A stretch of 64,000 nucleotides of DNA. Source: Symsagittifera roscoffensis. Lineage: Eukaryota; Xenacoelomorpha; Acoela; Convolutidae. The notes under the pieces were generated by a model, which saw only the letters and a list, made by a program, of their open reading frames with translations, made no database searches and was not told the origin of the DNA. Positions 47,691-59,352 of the stretch are shown one piece after another; positions within the stretch are counted from its first letter, which is position 1; each line of letters starts with the position of its first letter. The DNA is taken from contig NC_087066.1 of NCBI RefSeq assembly GCF_963678635.1, positions 52,098,312 to 52,162,311 of the forward strand. Reading direction: 5' to 3'. The translations under genes and the position numbers were made by a program.

Positions 47691-47760
47691 AAGCAATTTT
47701 TTGTTTTATTTGAATAACAAAATTACAATTGTCGTTTTTCATGGAAGAAAAAAGAAGCCA

Positions 47761-48106
47761 AGAAGGGGCGGATTTTAAGTCAGGGGCGGCGGACGGACGG
47801 ATCTAAGATCTACAAAAACGTTGAAACGTTTGTCGATTTTTTACTAGGTCGACCAAACTTTTTTTCTGCCAAATCAGTATAAACACTCTATTTTAAAAGT
47901 TTTCACCAAAAAAAAACATTTTCTCGCGCGCTCCCTTTGAAATGTAGTATATATTGGCGCCCAAGGCGCCGTTAAAAACTTTTTTTGGCGGCTAGCCAAA
48001 ATTGATGTCTCAAAATATTACCAAAATCGGACCCTTTGGGTGGCCGGGGGTTCAATTTCTTAGGCGAAAAGGTCTCCCGCCCCCTAAAACCACTACTGTT
48101 TCGAAC
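47761..48106. mobile_element. Degraded hAT-type element beside the splice donor
   Basis: Inner words of the 43190 family in reverse orientation: TTCTCGCGCGCTCCC, GGCGCCCAAGGCGCC and CCCTTTGGGTGGCCGGGGG. The left side has GAAGGGGCGGATTTTA and CAGGGGCGG; the right end is degraded (CCTAAAACCACTACTG). It stops 16 bases inside the intron from the exon 1 splice donor. No target duplication recognisable. Confidence 0.65.
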
Positions 48107-48122
48107 TGTATTCCAAACTTAC

Positions 48123-48500
48123 CTTGCATATCATGAAAAATCGTTCCAGCGTAATGTTGAAATAGAGCAGCCAAGACAAAAACTGCTGGAAAGCGTGAAG
48201 GACTGCAGTTGTCTTGAATGCCGCACAGTTGTTGTACAGAACTCCAGGGAAGATTTTTTCCAGTGCTCCGCTGATCACAACGGAAACGCTGAAAACTGAA
48301 TCAGCCATAGCCAGTGACACTATGAAATAGTCGGTGATTGACAGTCTAAGAACGTTTTTAGACTTGTGATAGCTGAGACATATAGTAACGTTGAGAAGGA
48401 AGCCCAAAAATCCACTCCCGAAAATCGTTTCCCAAATCACCTTCGATACTGTTTGAGGAACAGCTTCGCAAAACTGATAATCTTCCGAAGAAAAGTTCAT
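48123..48500 (-). CDS. Class A GPCR, exon 1 (TM1-TM3)
   Basis: Starts at ATG 48500; 126 codons to the donor (AAG|GTAAGT). Residues: a short N-terminus with a glycosylation site at Asn2, TM1 about 24-45 with the conserved Asn37, TM2 about 57-80 with LAMADS (Asp67, the sodium-site residue), Cys92 at the top of TM3 for the disulfide, and ERF (119-121) in place of DRY. Position 3.32 is Ala, so it is not an aminergic receptor. Joined with exon 2 the receptor is 431 residues, complete and without lesions. Ligand unknown; peptide or orphan receptor is the best guess. A possible short 5'UTR intron (48503-48626, GTAAGC...TTCAG) lies directly upstream. Confidence 0.85.
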
Positions 48501-48639
48501 TGCTGAATTGCAAGAATGAGGTAAAACTCAAAAAATAAAGGAAATTACTACATTAAAAAATAATAAATTAACGATAGGTTTTTTCCCAGTTTTATTGAAT
48601 GAGCGTCAAGAAGTTGTCGGGCTTACAAAAAAGAAATTT

Positions 48640-49860
48640 GGCGGCTGGGATGATGATGTCTTGTCCATTGCAAGATTAGATTGTTATCGATGAAAGAGCG
48701 TAATTAACAATTCAAATAAACCGTCCGGCTGTATAAATTAAAAAGCTGCATTAGGACAAAAATGAGAGGCACAAATGTGATGAATTGCATTCAAATGGGA
48801 TGTAGAAATAAAGAGCCATCGAGCCATTTCAATCATGCAGCACCACTTGCGTTCCCTGTCAAGTAGAGCGGCCTGAATTTTGACTGAAACAAGAAGAAAA
48901 CATATTCAGTTCAAGATCTGAATTACAATCCAAAAAACAGAAAGTAAGCAAAAAAATCAAAATAAACACCACAAAGAAAGCGAGTAACACAAAAAATTCG
49001 AATAGTAGCTTTTTAAAAAATAATAACTCAGGCAAATTTAAATTTTTTGGATAAAAAAATAACTCAGTTTTTGTTAGGCTCGTTCCAAAAGAAGCAGCTC
49101 AATTCATTCAGTAATTTTTTATCTATTGAAGATCAGTTTCCAAAACTTAACAGAACTTCTAGAAAGGACCCAATATTGTTATAATTTTGCCAATTATTTT
49201 CATTTTTTTCAATTTTACCTTCGAATGTTGAAAGTAGTTGGCAAATTGGTTCGTTTCTGCAAATTCAAAAGATATCGCTCACGTCTATTATATTGTACTA
49301 AAAAAGACTGTTTAAAACTTCTAATTAAATAACCAACCTGGTTTTGATTCAAAATGCTTTTTGTTGGTGAAAACTGTAGATGTTTAAACTGATTCAACTA
49401 AGATAGGAAATAGGGGAAAAAGAGAAAATTAGAAAAGTGATGAAAAAAATACTTGACGAGAAAAGTGGAATTGGGAATTGTATTTGATTGGCAAAACTGT
49501 ATATATTCACATATTCTGTTCTTTCTTTGCTTCCTTTTTTGTAAATATTTGATCAGTTTCTGCCACAAAAATGATTATATCCACGCCCAATGAGAAAGCA
49601 GAAAAAGTATTAAAATTTTTTTTTTGCAAATTTTATTCCTCGAATGACGTCTTCAATTGAAAAAAAAGAGTTTTAGCCAATCTCAATTCCTCTTGAAGTT
49701 GTATTTTGTTAATTGTAACAATATTAAGCTTTCTTTCTTTTCTTGCTAATATGTAAACGAAAGAGTCTTTAGAAAATGTTTAAGGTTGGTCGGCCGAAAA
49801 GAAATGTCGTAAAATAATATTAAAGGGGGCAATTTTTTGGTAAGCAAGTCAAATCCCTGA
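48640..49860. other. 5' flank of the receptor gene, nothing recognised
   Basis: Slightly more balanced composition to about 48.9 kb, as expected for an untranslated exon or promoter, then AT-rich. A 19-codon upstream frame begins at 48668 on the minus strand. Confidence 0.35.
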
Positions 49861-49905
49861 GGGGGAAGTCCCCCTCTATCGCTATGCCTCCTAAATCCGC
49901 CCCTG
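49850..49905. repeat. hAT-type end fragment
   Basis: CAAATCCCTGAGGGGG and the terminal CCTAAATCCGCCCCTG (49890-49905) of the hAT-type family; the rest is missing. Confidence 0.55.
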
Positions 49906-50149
49906 ATTACCTTATATCAAAAAAATTGTATTCTTTTTTCAGTTGATTTAATGGTTTTTAAGGAAATTCAAACATTATAAAAGTACAGTGAAGTAAATGA
50001 TAATGTGCTTACTCTCTGTCAGCAAATATTGAAATATCCGAAAGTAATCTGTTTTTTGATGAATTGATGTCCTGATGACTTTGGCATTCGTTAAAAATTC
50101 AAACAAACTAGCATGTAACGCACCGCCGCTGCTTTAAGTTTTTGAAAAA

Positions 50150-50300
50150 TCATAAACACGGGATATCTCGGAAGCTGAAAGGATTTGAACATTCACATTT
50201 GGAGGCAAGATTGCAACCCCTGAAAGTACGTTGGCAGCAGGCAACTACAGGCTTAGAATTTTCAAATTTCGTGCTTTAAACAGATTATTGAACGTGGAAA
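50150..50300. repeat. Isolated unit of the ~150-base minisatellite
   Basis: CTCGGAAGCTGAAAGGATTT, then TTTGGAGGCAAGATTGCAAC and CCTGAAAGTACGTTGGCAGC, matches units of the array at 51.2-52.05 kb, about 1 kb away. Confidence 0.7.
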
Positions 50301-51200
50301 CTGCTTATATATAAATTATATGAGAAAACTGCAAAAAAAGTTTCGGTTAACCCCACCTAAATGATAGATAAAAAGAATAATTTTCTTACAAATTTTGACT
50401 GATTTTCCATAAAAATGCAGGGCTGATATCCCGAGCGTTATATCAAACTCGAAAATGGCAAAAATTGCAATTAAATGACAATTATAAACACATTTAGTGT
50501 CCTTTTAATGAACTTTAGCCTCAGAAAGTTGGACAAAAATCAACTTGAGGCTCAATTAATAAAAAATGGTTCGTTTTTACCAGTCTCATAATAATATAAT
50601 ACATTTTCTAGTAACATTGTCCCAATAATATAGTAAAATTTTTAATTTCCTTCTGTCATAAAATAAGGGGTATAACCGAAAAGACCCCAGCAAGCGTAGC
50701 ACCAGACGGGGCATCCAACAACGCCTTTTAAGTCAAAAAATGAACAATAAAAATACATCTACTCAAAGATTTTTTTTGTTATTTTTTTGTTAAAACTAAA
50801 ATGCTCAAATCTCCAAAACTACTGGATTTTAGATCTTCAACTCAAAAACAACCCTAAAATGACCACAACTGCACTTTTCATATTGAAAAAAAATTTAAAC
50901 TATTTCATTTTCAAAATCACCATATATAAAAAAGAGATTTTTCTTAAACTTAGTTCATAAATTTCATTCGCCAGTTCGTATATCATTTGCTAACATCAAT
51001 TGCTTAACCCAGCGCAATTAAATTTAAACCAACATTCTTCTTTGTTAGTTTATCATAGAAAAAATGACGAGTTCAAAAACTTTACAAAATTGACCAATAA
51101 CGCTGGGACGGATGTCAAATAGTAACTTGAAATCAGCCCACCAAAAAGTCCAACTTTTTCAAAAGTTGAGCAATTTTCAAAAAAATGAAAAATGATTAAA
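50301..51200. other. Non-coding, nothing recognised
   Basis: AT-rich with no ORF or family repeat noticed. Confidence 0.4.
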
Positions 51201-51204
51201 AAAA

Positions 51205-52045
51205 ATCATATCTTAACGTCATATAAACGTTTCATTTTGACGCCAGAAAAAAACCCACTGAGAATACCTTGACAACCCCATCAAAATCAAAAATTTGGAA
51301 AACTCATCAACAAAAGTAATATCTTGAAAACAATATGGAATTGAGCAGTAAAAATTGGAGGCAAGATATGCAACCCCTGAGAGTACTTTGACAGCTTCCA
51401 ACTACGGGGTTGAGTAGTTGAAGCTTTTTCAGGATTTTAAATTTAACTTTTCTGCAAAATTTTAAAAAAACTCTCAAAAACGTCACATCTCGGAAACCAA
51501 ACGCACTTGAGCAGTCACATTTGAACGCAAGATTTGCAGCTTCTGAGACTACCGACTAAGTACCCACTTTTGAAAAATTCTATATCCCAGTTTTTTGAAT
51601 TCTTTTTTGGAAAGTAACCATGAAAGACGTCACATCTCGAAAGCTAAAAGTTTTAGATCAGTCGCTTTCGAACGCAATATTTGCCACCACTGAGAGTACA
51701 CTCACACTAACCAACTTCAGGCTTTGGAGTTTCATTTTTTTTGTCTTTTCTTAAATATAAAAAAAACGGAAGAATAATCAAAAATGTCACATATCCAAAA
51801 GTACAAGGATTTGAGCAGTCAGGTTTGGAGACGAGAGTTAACCCTGACGGATACCAAATACAGAGTTGAATTCTTAAACTTCGTGAAATTTTTCAATTTT
51901 AGCTGACTGAAATCATTTGAAAAAATCATAAAAAACTGAAAATGAGGATTTGATTATTCATAAGTGAAGGTCGAATTTGCAACTTTTAAAGAAACCTTGA
52001 CAACATCACACTGCTGGGTTGTTGATTTCAATATTGGCGAAGTAA
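51205..52045. repeat. Diverged minisatellite, about six units of 120-167 bases
   Basis: A landmark of the form CTGAGAGTAC...TGACA occurs at about 51257, 51376, 51543, 51689, 51844 and 51984. It is preceded by TCACATCTCGGAAGCTAAA and by a TTTGGA-G-CAAGATTTGCAAC phrase in most units. Units are 10-30% diverged by eye, so the array is old. Confidence 0.75.
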
Positions 52046-53160
52046 ACACTTAATTCAAACTAGAAAAATAAAAAAGAAGTTATGGGCCATTACAATGTAC
52101 GATATAACTTTGTCGCGAAAGCTTCTTTCGTTAAAATGCAAAAATGAAACGTTGAAAAAACATAAACATGACGAGATCGTGACGAGAAAATGAAGCCAGC
52201 TTTTAAATTTATAAGAGAGTTGGAACTCAAAACCTGACCATGAGTAAAACTTATAGGAAGGCTTTTTTTCAGAGACTGACTATGATTAGGTATATGTGCT
52301 GGCACTACTGCAGTCACGGACTCAAGCTTGAATTGAAGTTGGTTTTGGGTTACAATTCTTCAAATCAAAAGTTTTGAAAAATAAAGTTATTGTTACTTTC
52401 TATAATCTCAAGTGTGCTAACATTCAATTCCATAGTTAATGCTAAATTGTTGGCAAAATCGGTGGCCTTGAGCAATTTAATTGGTCAAAAACTACAGCTT
52501 ATAGGTTAATCTGGGAAAATTTGGAAAAAAATTTTACGCGTGGAAATTAGTGAGAAAATTAAATCTGAATTCGAAATGAGCAGTTTTAAGTTAGATAACT
52601 TCGTTCACAATCAATGACCGAAAAAGATATTGCCAACCAATAAGCATTAATTATAAAATGTTTTTTTTTGTACCTGATTCAGAGTCTTGCTAGCAGTAAC
52701 GTTACTGGCAATGGGGTGGGTAAGCGTCCCAAAGCAATTTGATCAGTGGAACATAAAACAAAGAAAAGAAATGAAAACTGAGCTATGCCCTGTTTCGTTC
52801 GGTAATTTTTGGTCGCAACTATCTTTTAGGTGGAACCCGCCATTACTTTTGTCAATGAATCCAAGGATGTGCAAAAAACACTGAAAATGTTGTATAACTT
52901 CTAAGTCACAATTAATATATAAATTTTTTACTTTTTCCTCTTTCACGAAGTTGCACGTTCGTGTCTGGCATAAAAACCCAGCAACCAGATTTTCAAAAAT
53001 TTGCAAAATGCTCACTACGACAACAAATTAATCTAAGATTACACGATCCCAAATCAAAAGGAATTCAGGAGATTTCCCTAGAACCATTTCAAAGCTGCCA
53101 ATTTCTGCCAACCCTGCCAATTTCTACAATCTGTGATTATTTTTAACAAGTTTTATTAAT
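52046..53160. other. Non-coding, nothing recognised
   Basis: Short frames only; the 65-codon frame at 52687 on + has a hydrophobic start but no similarity I recognise. Confidence 0.35.
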
Positions 53161-53164
53161 CTGA

Positions 53165-53880
53165 CAATTTTCGGAAAAAATGACGGAATATTTGGGCTCT
53201 GGTGCTTTTTTTCTCCAGAAAAACTTCGACTGTTTAACTAGTAGTTGTTGACGAATTTGTATGTCATTCGAAAGAAATAGTTGTTCTGAGCTCAATTTTA
53301 AAATTCAAAGATATTTACCTGTGATTATTTTTGGTAGAGTTATCAGAGATAACAAAGACTGCCAATTTAAGGAATATCCCATCCCAAATGAATAGTGTTT
53401 CAGTTGATCTTCCTAGAATCACATTTAATGCTGCCAATTTCTGCGATCACGTCCAATATTGGCAATTTTTATTTAAAATTATTATTAATCTGACTATTTT
53501 TGAATAAAATGACGGAATATTTGCGCTCGGCAAGTTTTTTTCTCGAGATAATTTTGGAGTATTTTGCTAACAAAATTTGACGCTACTTTTTTCTATATCT
53601 TTCGATTGTTGCCCTGAGCTCCAATTGAAAAAGTTTTGTACTTATGATTTTTTTTGTAAGGTAATGGGTGTTTTTGGATTGCCAATTTAACAATTTGGGA
53701 AAGATAACCCGCGATTTATTTCGTGCTGTTAACGTGTAAGCGGAGATTTCCTCCATCCAAAATTGTTCCAGTTTGGATTGAGGCATGCTCTTTGGTCTGT
53801 TTAATTTTTTGCTATATGCGAATAACATATCGCTTTGTGCTTTACATAGCGTATGGGAGGATGATTATAAAAAAAACTAG
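53165..53880 (+). mobile_element. Two degraded Helitron-like copies
   Basis: Two successive copies opposite to those at 46.7-47.7 kb. Both begin ATGACGGAATATTTG.GCTC (53180 and 53510), then a CTGAGCTC-ATT word and a TGATTTTT...GTAA phrase. The second retains AACGTGTAAGCGGAGAT (53731) and the TGTGCTTTACATAGCGTATG word (53836). Their hairpin ends are lost. Confidence 0.6.
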
Positions 53881-53966
53881 AACAAAAATTGCATTTTCTT
53901 CGATGTTTTTCAAATCGTCATCAATTATTTTTAAGTTTAACTACTAAGAAATTAAAATAGAGTTGG

Positions 53967-54361
53967 CAGGGGCTGATCTAGGATTTTCTCGAGCGGGGGA
54001 TTTTCAAAAAAACTTCGAAAATTTTGTCGACCTTTTTTTTCGTCGACCGAATTGATTTTTTGAGCTTTCCCTAAGCACGGTTTAGTCCCTGTTTTGGCCA
54101 AATTTTGTGCGCCGCAAAAAACAGTCCAAAAAAGGCGTTTTTAGGCACTTTTTGGAAAATTCTGAGCAAAAAATCGCGTTTTTTCGGCGCGCGCTCCCCC
54201 CTCGAAATAAGTATTTATTGGAGCCAAAGGCACATTTAGAAAAATTTTAGGGTCGGTCGGCCAAAAATGGATTTTTTAAAAAGTACCAAAGGGGGTCGGC
54301 AGGGGGTCGAATCCCTGAGAGGAGGGGGGCATCCGCCCCCCCCCCCTTAAATCCGCCCCTG
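53967..54361. mobile_element. hAT-type miniature element, second full copy
   Basis: Starts CAGGGGCTGATCTAGG and ends CTTAAATCCGCCCCTG. Flanks AGAGTTGG (53959-53966) and AGAGTCGG (54362-54369) match at 7 of 8 positions, an aged target duplication. 395 bases, same family as 43190-43554 in the opposite orientation, with TTTCGGCGCGCGCTCC inside. Confidence 0.85.
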
Positions 54362-54544
54362 AGAGTCGGAACAGTCAAGATTTTGTCTGAAATGAGCAGT
54401 TTTGTTGTAATTTAAGTCAATTTGACGAAAAGTAGGAGACTATTGATTTGACGCAATGTACGATGCAACAGGCAAATGGACTCAATACAGAAGCAGACCA
54501 TTATTTTGTAGAGATGCTTTGTTTTCTAAGTGGCAGTTAAAGTT

Positions 54545-54945
54545 TTTCAGAGTGGCAGAAAACTGGAATCAGACCTTCAAATTAAGGATTGTGTGCCAAA
54601 CTTCCATCCATCTACCGCATTAATTGTTACAGCCAAAAAAATGAATAAGCCACTTTTTGGTCTGACAGAAGATAGAGGAGAGATCGCTTCAACTCGGAAC
54701 CAAGATTGTACTATGATTTGGTTCAAGTTGAAAACAAAATCATTTTTTGAGAGTTTTGACTTCTTTTACAACTCGATCGCAAACTACTTAGAAAAATATT
54801 CGACAATCTTTTTGCTTGCATTTCCAGTTTTTCCGCAGCTAGCGTTTCTATTTTTATTGCACCATTTCAAACTTGTTTTTTATTGCTTCTGTGGTAAAAA
54901 AAAGAGAAAAAAGAAGGAGGAGAAGACTATTGTTTTGGAGAAATA
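54545..54945. repeat. Direct duplication, copy 1
   Basis: The segment from GGAATCAGACCTTCAAATTA to the GAGAAAAAAGAAGGAGG purine run is repeated at 54980-55310. The copy contains a 148-codon + strand frame (54530-54976) with a hydrophobic stretch and Lys-rich end; copy 2 is interrupted, so coding function is doubtful. Confidence 0.65.
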
Positions 54946-54974
54946 CATTTTATTCAAAGAGGTGATAAGCTTCT

Positions 54975-55315
54975 AAAATCTAGAATAAGACTTTCAAATT
55001 ATGGATTGAGTGCAAAACTTGCATCTATCAACCGCATTTATTGCTACAGCCAAATAAAATGAAATAGTTTGCATTTTTTCGGTTCAAAGGAAATGGAGGA
55101 GAAATTTTGCTTCAATTTGCAAACAAAATTGTACTATGATTTGATTCAAAATAAAACTAAATCATTTTTTAAAATCTTCCATTTTTTTTATACGGTTCGA
55201 TTGCAAATCATTTGCAGACAATTTTTTTGTATGCATCTCCAACCTTTGTTTGTATTGTTTCAAACTTGTTTTTTTTGCTTCTGATTCAAAAAAGAGAACG
55301 AGAGAGAAATATAGA
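54975..55315. repeat. Direct duplication, copy 2
   Basis: Diverged copy of 54545-54945 with TTGTACTATGATTTGATTCA, AAATCATTTTTTAAAATCTTC and TTTCAAACTTGTTTTT in the same order. Confidence 0.65.
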
Positions 55316-56418
55316 GCTTAATTTTTCTTTTATTTTTCAACTTTTCGAAGTTTTTCAAGTTTTATGATGGCTAAAAAGTGATATGAGATTCATTTGAGTA
55401 TGAAGTTTTGTGTTCATATTTGCAATGGAGTTCCCCAATTATATATTGGAAGATCAAGTTCTTTTTCGTATTCATCAACTCTTGCTTTCAACGACAGCTG
55501 AAAATTCTCAATTCTAAGCCAGTTTTCTAACAACCTACTCTTCGTCATCCTTCAATTTCAGCTTTTATTTTTTTAAAGATTTTTTTGAGTTTTTGTCTCT
55601 GCATTTAGCGCAGTGCTAGCATAATGAACTTTTTGTTTAAAAAAAAATGAACATTTTTCTTCTCGATTCACAATTATTTCATGGGATTCTGAATTGTTGA
55701 CATAAAATATGAATTTTTTTTCGGTGGATTTGATTTTATGTTATAAATAAAGTTCAATCGCAATTTCTCAAGCAGTAAAAAAGTAATTATAATCAAGTGG
55801 GGGATTGCGTTCTGTTGATGTAAATCTTTTCATCACTGAAAAAACAATCTAATTTTGAGTTGACTTAAAATTTGTTTTTAACTTTCATTTTTGTTTGCCT
55901 TCTATTTTTTAAAATCTTAGGTCAATTCCTGTCTTCGGGTCGGCATTTGGGGAATAGGAAAGTGAACTAAATTGTCAAAAATAATTCGCATTTGTCTGCT
56001 AGAGTAAGCGATTGATAAAGATCAGGAAAGATAATGAAGTCAACAGCGACTGAACATTGACTGAAAACTGGCAAAAAAAAATTTCTTGACTGCAAATGAT
56101 GTCTAAATATTTGGTTATTTTCACATTGGACGGTTCTCAACAGGCTAAAAATTTTCTGAATCCCAATTCATTTTTAAAAACTCCAAAAATGCTAATTTTA
56201 TATGATCCAATCTAGTAATTTTTTAAGCTGATTCGATTTTAAGATGTTTACTATTGCAAAAATAAACCTACAAACCTACTACCGGCCACCAATAAAGTAC
56301 AGGCAAAAAAGTATTGTATCCAGTACGCATATTTGGTTCTTATGTTCTTCGAACTTCTGAATATTAACAAATAGGTTATTATTTCCAACACATATTTGTG
56401 AATCATTGGTTCATTTAT
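55316..56418. other. Non-coding, nothing recognised
   Basis: AT-rich, no genes or repeats noticed. Confidence 0.4.
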
Positions 56419-56822
56419 TTAATCTTGCACAACCCGGGTTGAGGTGCTCTTTCTATATTTCGACATGTTAAGGCTTCCATTTAACAAGAAATGTTCAAAA
56501 TAAAGTTTACGATATATGATTTTTGGTAAAATTTTTGCTTCGTCTCCAATACGGAGATATAGATTAGAGTTCAACTTTTTCTCCGCCTCCATACGGTTTT
56601 TTCCATTTACATCCTCTGGCAACGCTGCAATGGCCGCCGCATTTAACGTACGCGCAAGATAAAAATCATCAGGACCAATGTCATATTTTGCAATCATTCC
56701 CCAGTGAAACTTTATGATCCACTCCTACCAGTAAATTGGAGGTTCTGGTGTCCGTGCGTCCCAAAATGATAGTATATTAAGCGGATTTTTCCCCCTTCTT
56801 TACTTTCCGCTGGCTGCGCCAT
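56419..56822 (-). pseudogene. Intronless gene fragment, possibly Ty3-type gag
   Basis: Balanced codon use on the minus strand stands out from the AT-rich surroundings. The best frame (ATG at 56697, 92 codons) reads MIAKYDIGPDDFYLAR, AAAIAALPED and NSNLYLRIGDEAKILPK. Upstream, the same frame has TPEPPIYW, a TAG at 56725-56727, then EWIIKFHWG; a start-like MAQPAESKEGG at 56822 is in another frame. The spaced Trp pairs and IGDEAK fit the N-terminal part of a Mag-like gag capsid. A fragment of some other small intronless gene is the alternative. An AATAAA-like word follows the stop. Confidence 0.45.
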
Positions 56823-56829
56823 GTTGAAG

Positions 56830-58539
56830 TAGTGAAGTGTATAGTAAAGAAAGAATAGTTGTTTAACTTTAATTGTGAGCAACTGTTAGGCATCAAATCG
56901 AAATCTTACGGGACCTTTCTATTTTAGATCGTACCGGACGATAGAGATCGCAAGGTCACGACAGCAGGTCTCCAGACAGAAAGAAACAAATTGATATAAC
57001 TTACATAAACTCAAACTGGTCCCTATCTCACTCCAGAATGATTTTATTATCATATCGAAGTTATACAGTTCAAATGTTTTGTTGATATAAATTACTTTTT
57101 GAAAAAGAAAATGTTTCAATTTATTAAAAGTCTGTTTTCGAGTTTGTGTTAAAAACGTAGAAAAAGATTGATGTTTGCAAAAAGTTTTAATTTTATGCAT
57201 TGTCATAGTCTTACCGCGGGGGAATATTGTGCTCAAGGTATATATTTCGATTCTGCTCGAGTCGAGGTTTGACCGTCCTTGAGCAAGTTTTGATGTTTTG
57301 ACCGTGCTTGAGAAATGTTCCGTTTTTGTGCTGAACATAAAAGCCTGTCTAGACTATATTTTTTCGGTCAAGCTCTGAAATTTTGCTCGACTCCGAAAGT
57401 CGAAACAGCCAAGTCAGCACCGCGGCCCGGGAATGATGTTCGGATAAAAGCAAAAGCTGCCCGTTTCTGTGCAAGTATCGCAGAAAATTCCGACGAAATT
57501 TGTAGTTTTTTTGTTATAAGCCGCAATTAATTTCAATAAATTTCTTTCTTAGTGATAGAAATGGTCCGTAATGGTACAGAAAAACTGATCCGTTTTCTTC
57601 TGGTTAGTTTTCTTAAGAGTATATTTTAGCCAAAGCAGCGTTAAAAAAGCGTTGAAACTTAGTCCATCTGGAGTGAAAATAAGTTTTCAAGGGTTAAATA
57701 AACGCTTTCCTTATTATAACACATGCATGATTGCTTTGCTCGCACAAAATTACTAAAACTCAAACCAGTTTTTCAAAGCACAAAAATGTTTTTTTTTTAT
57801 AGAAAATGTTCAATGTCGTGCAAATAAGGACTTAAATGGTGTCTGTATGATTTACCACTCGATCTATTTCAGTGATTATTTGTTGTATCTAAAAAAAGAT
57901 AAGTCAGTTATCTGAGAAGAACCATCTTTAGAAATACCTCTAAACACCTAGAGGCTTAAGGGCTCATTGTTTCACCAGTTGATAAATTAAACTAATTGAC
58001 TTCACTAATCATATCTTATTTCCCCATTAATCTTAAGTCTCTCAATCTTTTCAAACAACTGAAAACTTGATCATTAATTTTCGAAAAGGAAAAGTGTGAG
58101 CAAATTCCGAGAAATTCAGGTACTTTATGAAGAATTTTCATTCATTTCAGTTTTAAGCTAAATGAGGTTTCTTAAGCATTTTATGGCTATAATGATTTTG
58201 TCATCATACTCCTTTTTGCGTGATTCACAGCAGTCTAAGTGATGAATATACTGTGAAGTGAAATCTGACTGAAAATTTAAAAAGAAGTCAATTAGTGTTT
58301 TTATGCTTCCTTGAGAAAATTGAGATAAATGGGATTTTTTCAATAAAAAGAGTTGCGGTTTCAACCAGAGTGCTACTATAGAACTGTCAAGAGTGGAAAG
58401 ATGAAAAATTGCATGGACTGGTTAATCTAAGCATGATAAATATACATTCAATTTTGTGAAAAAAATTCGAAAATATTCATGCACTCAGTAAATTTTGTTT
58501 GTAGAACTCGTGTGACGTTTTTTGGTATTCTATTTTTCG

Positions 58540-58540
<1 letters not shown>
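56830..58540. other. Non-coding, nothing recognised
   Basis: AT-rich; a 139-codon minus-strand frame (56919-57338) has no domain and Ser/Lys/Phe-rich composition, likely chance. Confidence 0.35.

Positions 58541-58573
<33 letters not shown>
58541..58573. repeat. (AG)n microsatellite
   Basis: About sixteen AG dinucleotides with one imperfect unit. Confidence 0.95.
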
Positions 58574-58577
<4 letters not shown>

Positions 58578-58606
58578 AAAATATATATACTGTAAATTTT
58601 AAAAAA

Positions 58607-59094
58607 ACAAGACTGCTCGTATCAAGGCGAAGCCCTGAATGTTCCGACTGCTTTTGAATGAAATTTTTTTTCTAAAATTTGAAATTTTTTATGAAAACCA
58701 TCACCCCACACGCCATCTAAAAAACAAAAAGATAGTTTTCGTTCCTTGTAACACATCAATTATGGCAAATAAGCTTCGTTCAACCAATTTGGAACGATTT
58801 ATAAGACGGACTAAATCTCCGCTTACGCGTTAATAGCGCGAATTATATCGCTCGTTAATTGTCCCAAATTGGTCAAAATGGCCAAAATGGCAATCTTTAA
58901 ACCCTCATAACTTTACAAAAAATGATCACAGGTGAAATATCTTTTCAAATTTAAGCTCAGGACAACAATACCTTTTGAATGATATAAAAAATTTCCGTCA
59001 AAAATGGCTAGTTAAAAAGTCGAAATTTGTCTGAAGAAAAAAAACCCACCCCGAGCACAAATATTCCGTTACTTTCGTATCAAAAGTCGGAACA
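58607..59094 (-). mobile_element. Helitron-like repeat, copy C
   Basis: Full-length copy. Left AACAAGACTGCTCGTATCAA, hairpin CAAGGCGAAGCCCTGA, TTCCGACTGC; middle TTACGCGTTAATAGCGCG; right CCGTTACTTTCGTATCAAAA then GTCGGAACAA. Confidence 0.75.
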
Positions 59095-59111
59095 ATAAGT
59101 CCAAATATCCA

Positions 59112-59352
59112 AACAAGACCGCTCGTACCAGCGCAAATTCCTGAAAAAATTTGGCTTTAATTGAAAATCTGAGGAGTAACTGAAATTGAAATAACAGAAA
59201 TTTAGAAAAAAAAATTCTTTTTGGTTCTCAAGGTTTATTTTGAAAAAAATCCTCGCACAAACTATGTAAAGTACAAAATGAAATAACCTGCAATTATCAA
59301 AGTATACAAACACCAAAGAGCAAGCAATCAATTTGAAACGTTTTCTAGACGG
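59112..59352 (-). mobile_element. Helitron-like repeat, copy D, truncated
   Basis: Starts AACAAGACCGCTCGTACCAG and stops after TTTTCTAGACGGA, where copy E begins. About half length. Confidence 0.65.

Larger units (their letters stand above)
38364..48122 (-). other. Intron of the GPCR gene, 9,759 bases
   Basis: The 5' end is GTAAGTTT directly after the last exon 1 codon, the 3' end TTTTTTTGCTTCAG. Both match consensus and keep phase 0 between a Lys and a Pro codon at the cytoplasmic end of TM3, a place where many class A receptors have an intron. It contains at least two Helitron-like copies, a complete hAT-type miniature element, a degraded second one, a duplicated 0.44 kb segment and a ~44-base tandem repeat. 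Confidence 0.85.

Noticed and set aside
56419-56697. Cytochrome bc1 subunit (QCR7/UQCRB-like) assignment
   Set aside because: YDIGPDDFY and ALPED resemble that family, but the spacing after ALPED is too long and the C-terminus does not match; a gag capsid fits the upstream Trp motifs better.
56919-57338. 139-codon minus-strand frame
   Set aside because: No recognisable motif, no conserved codon pattern, biased composition.
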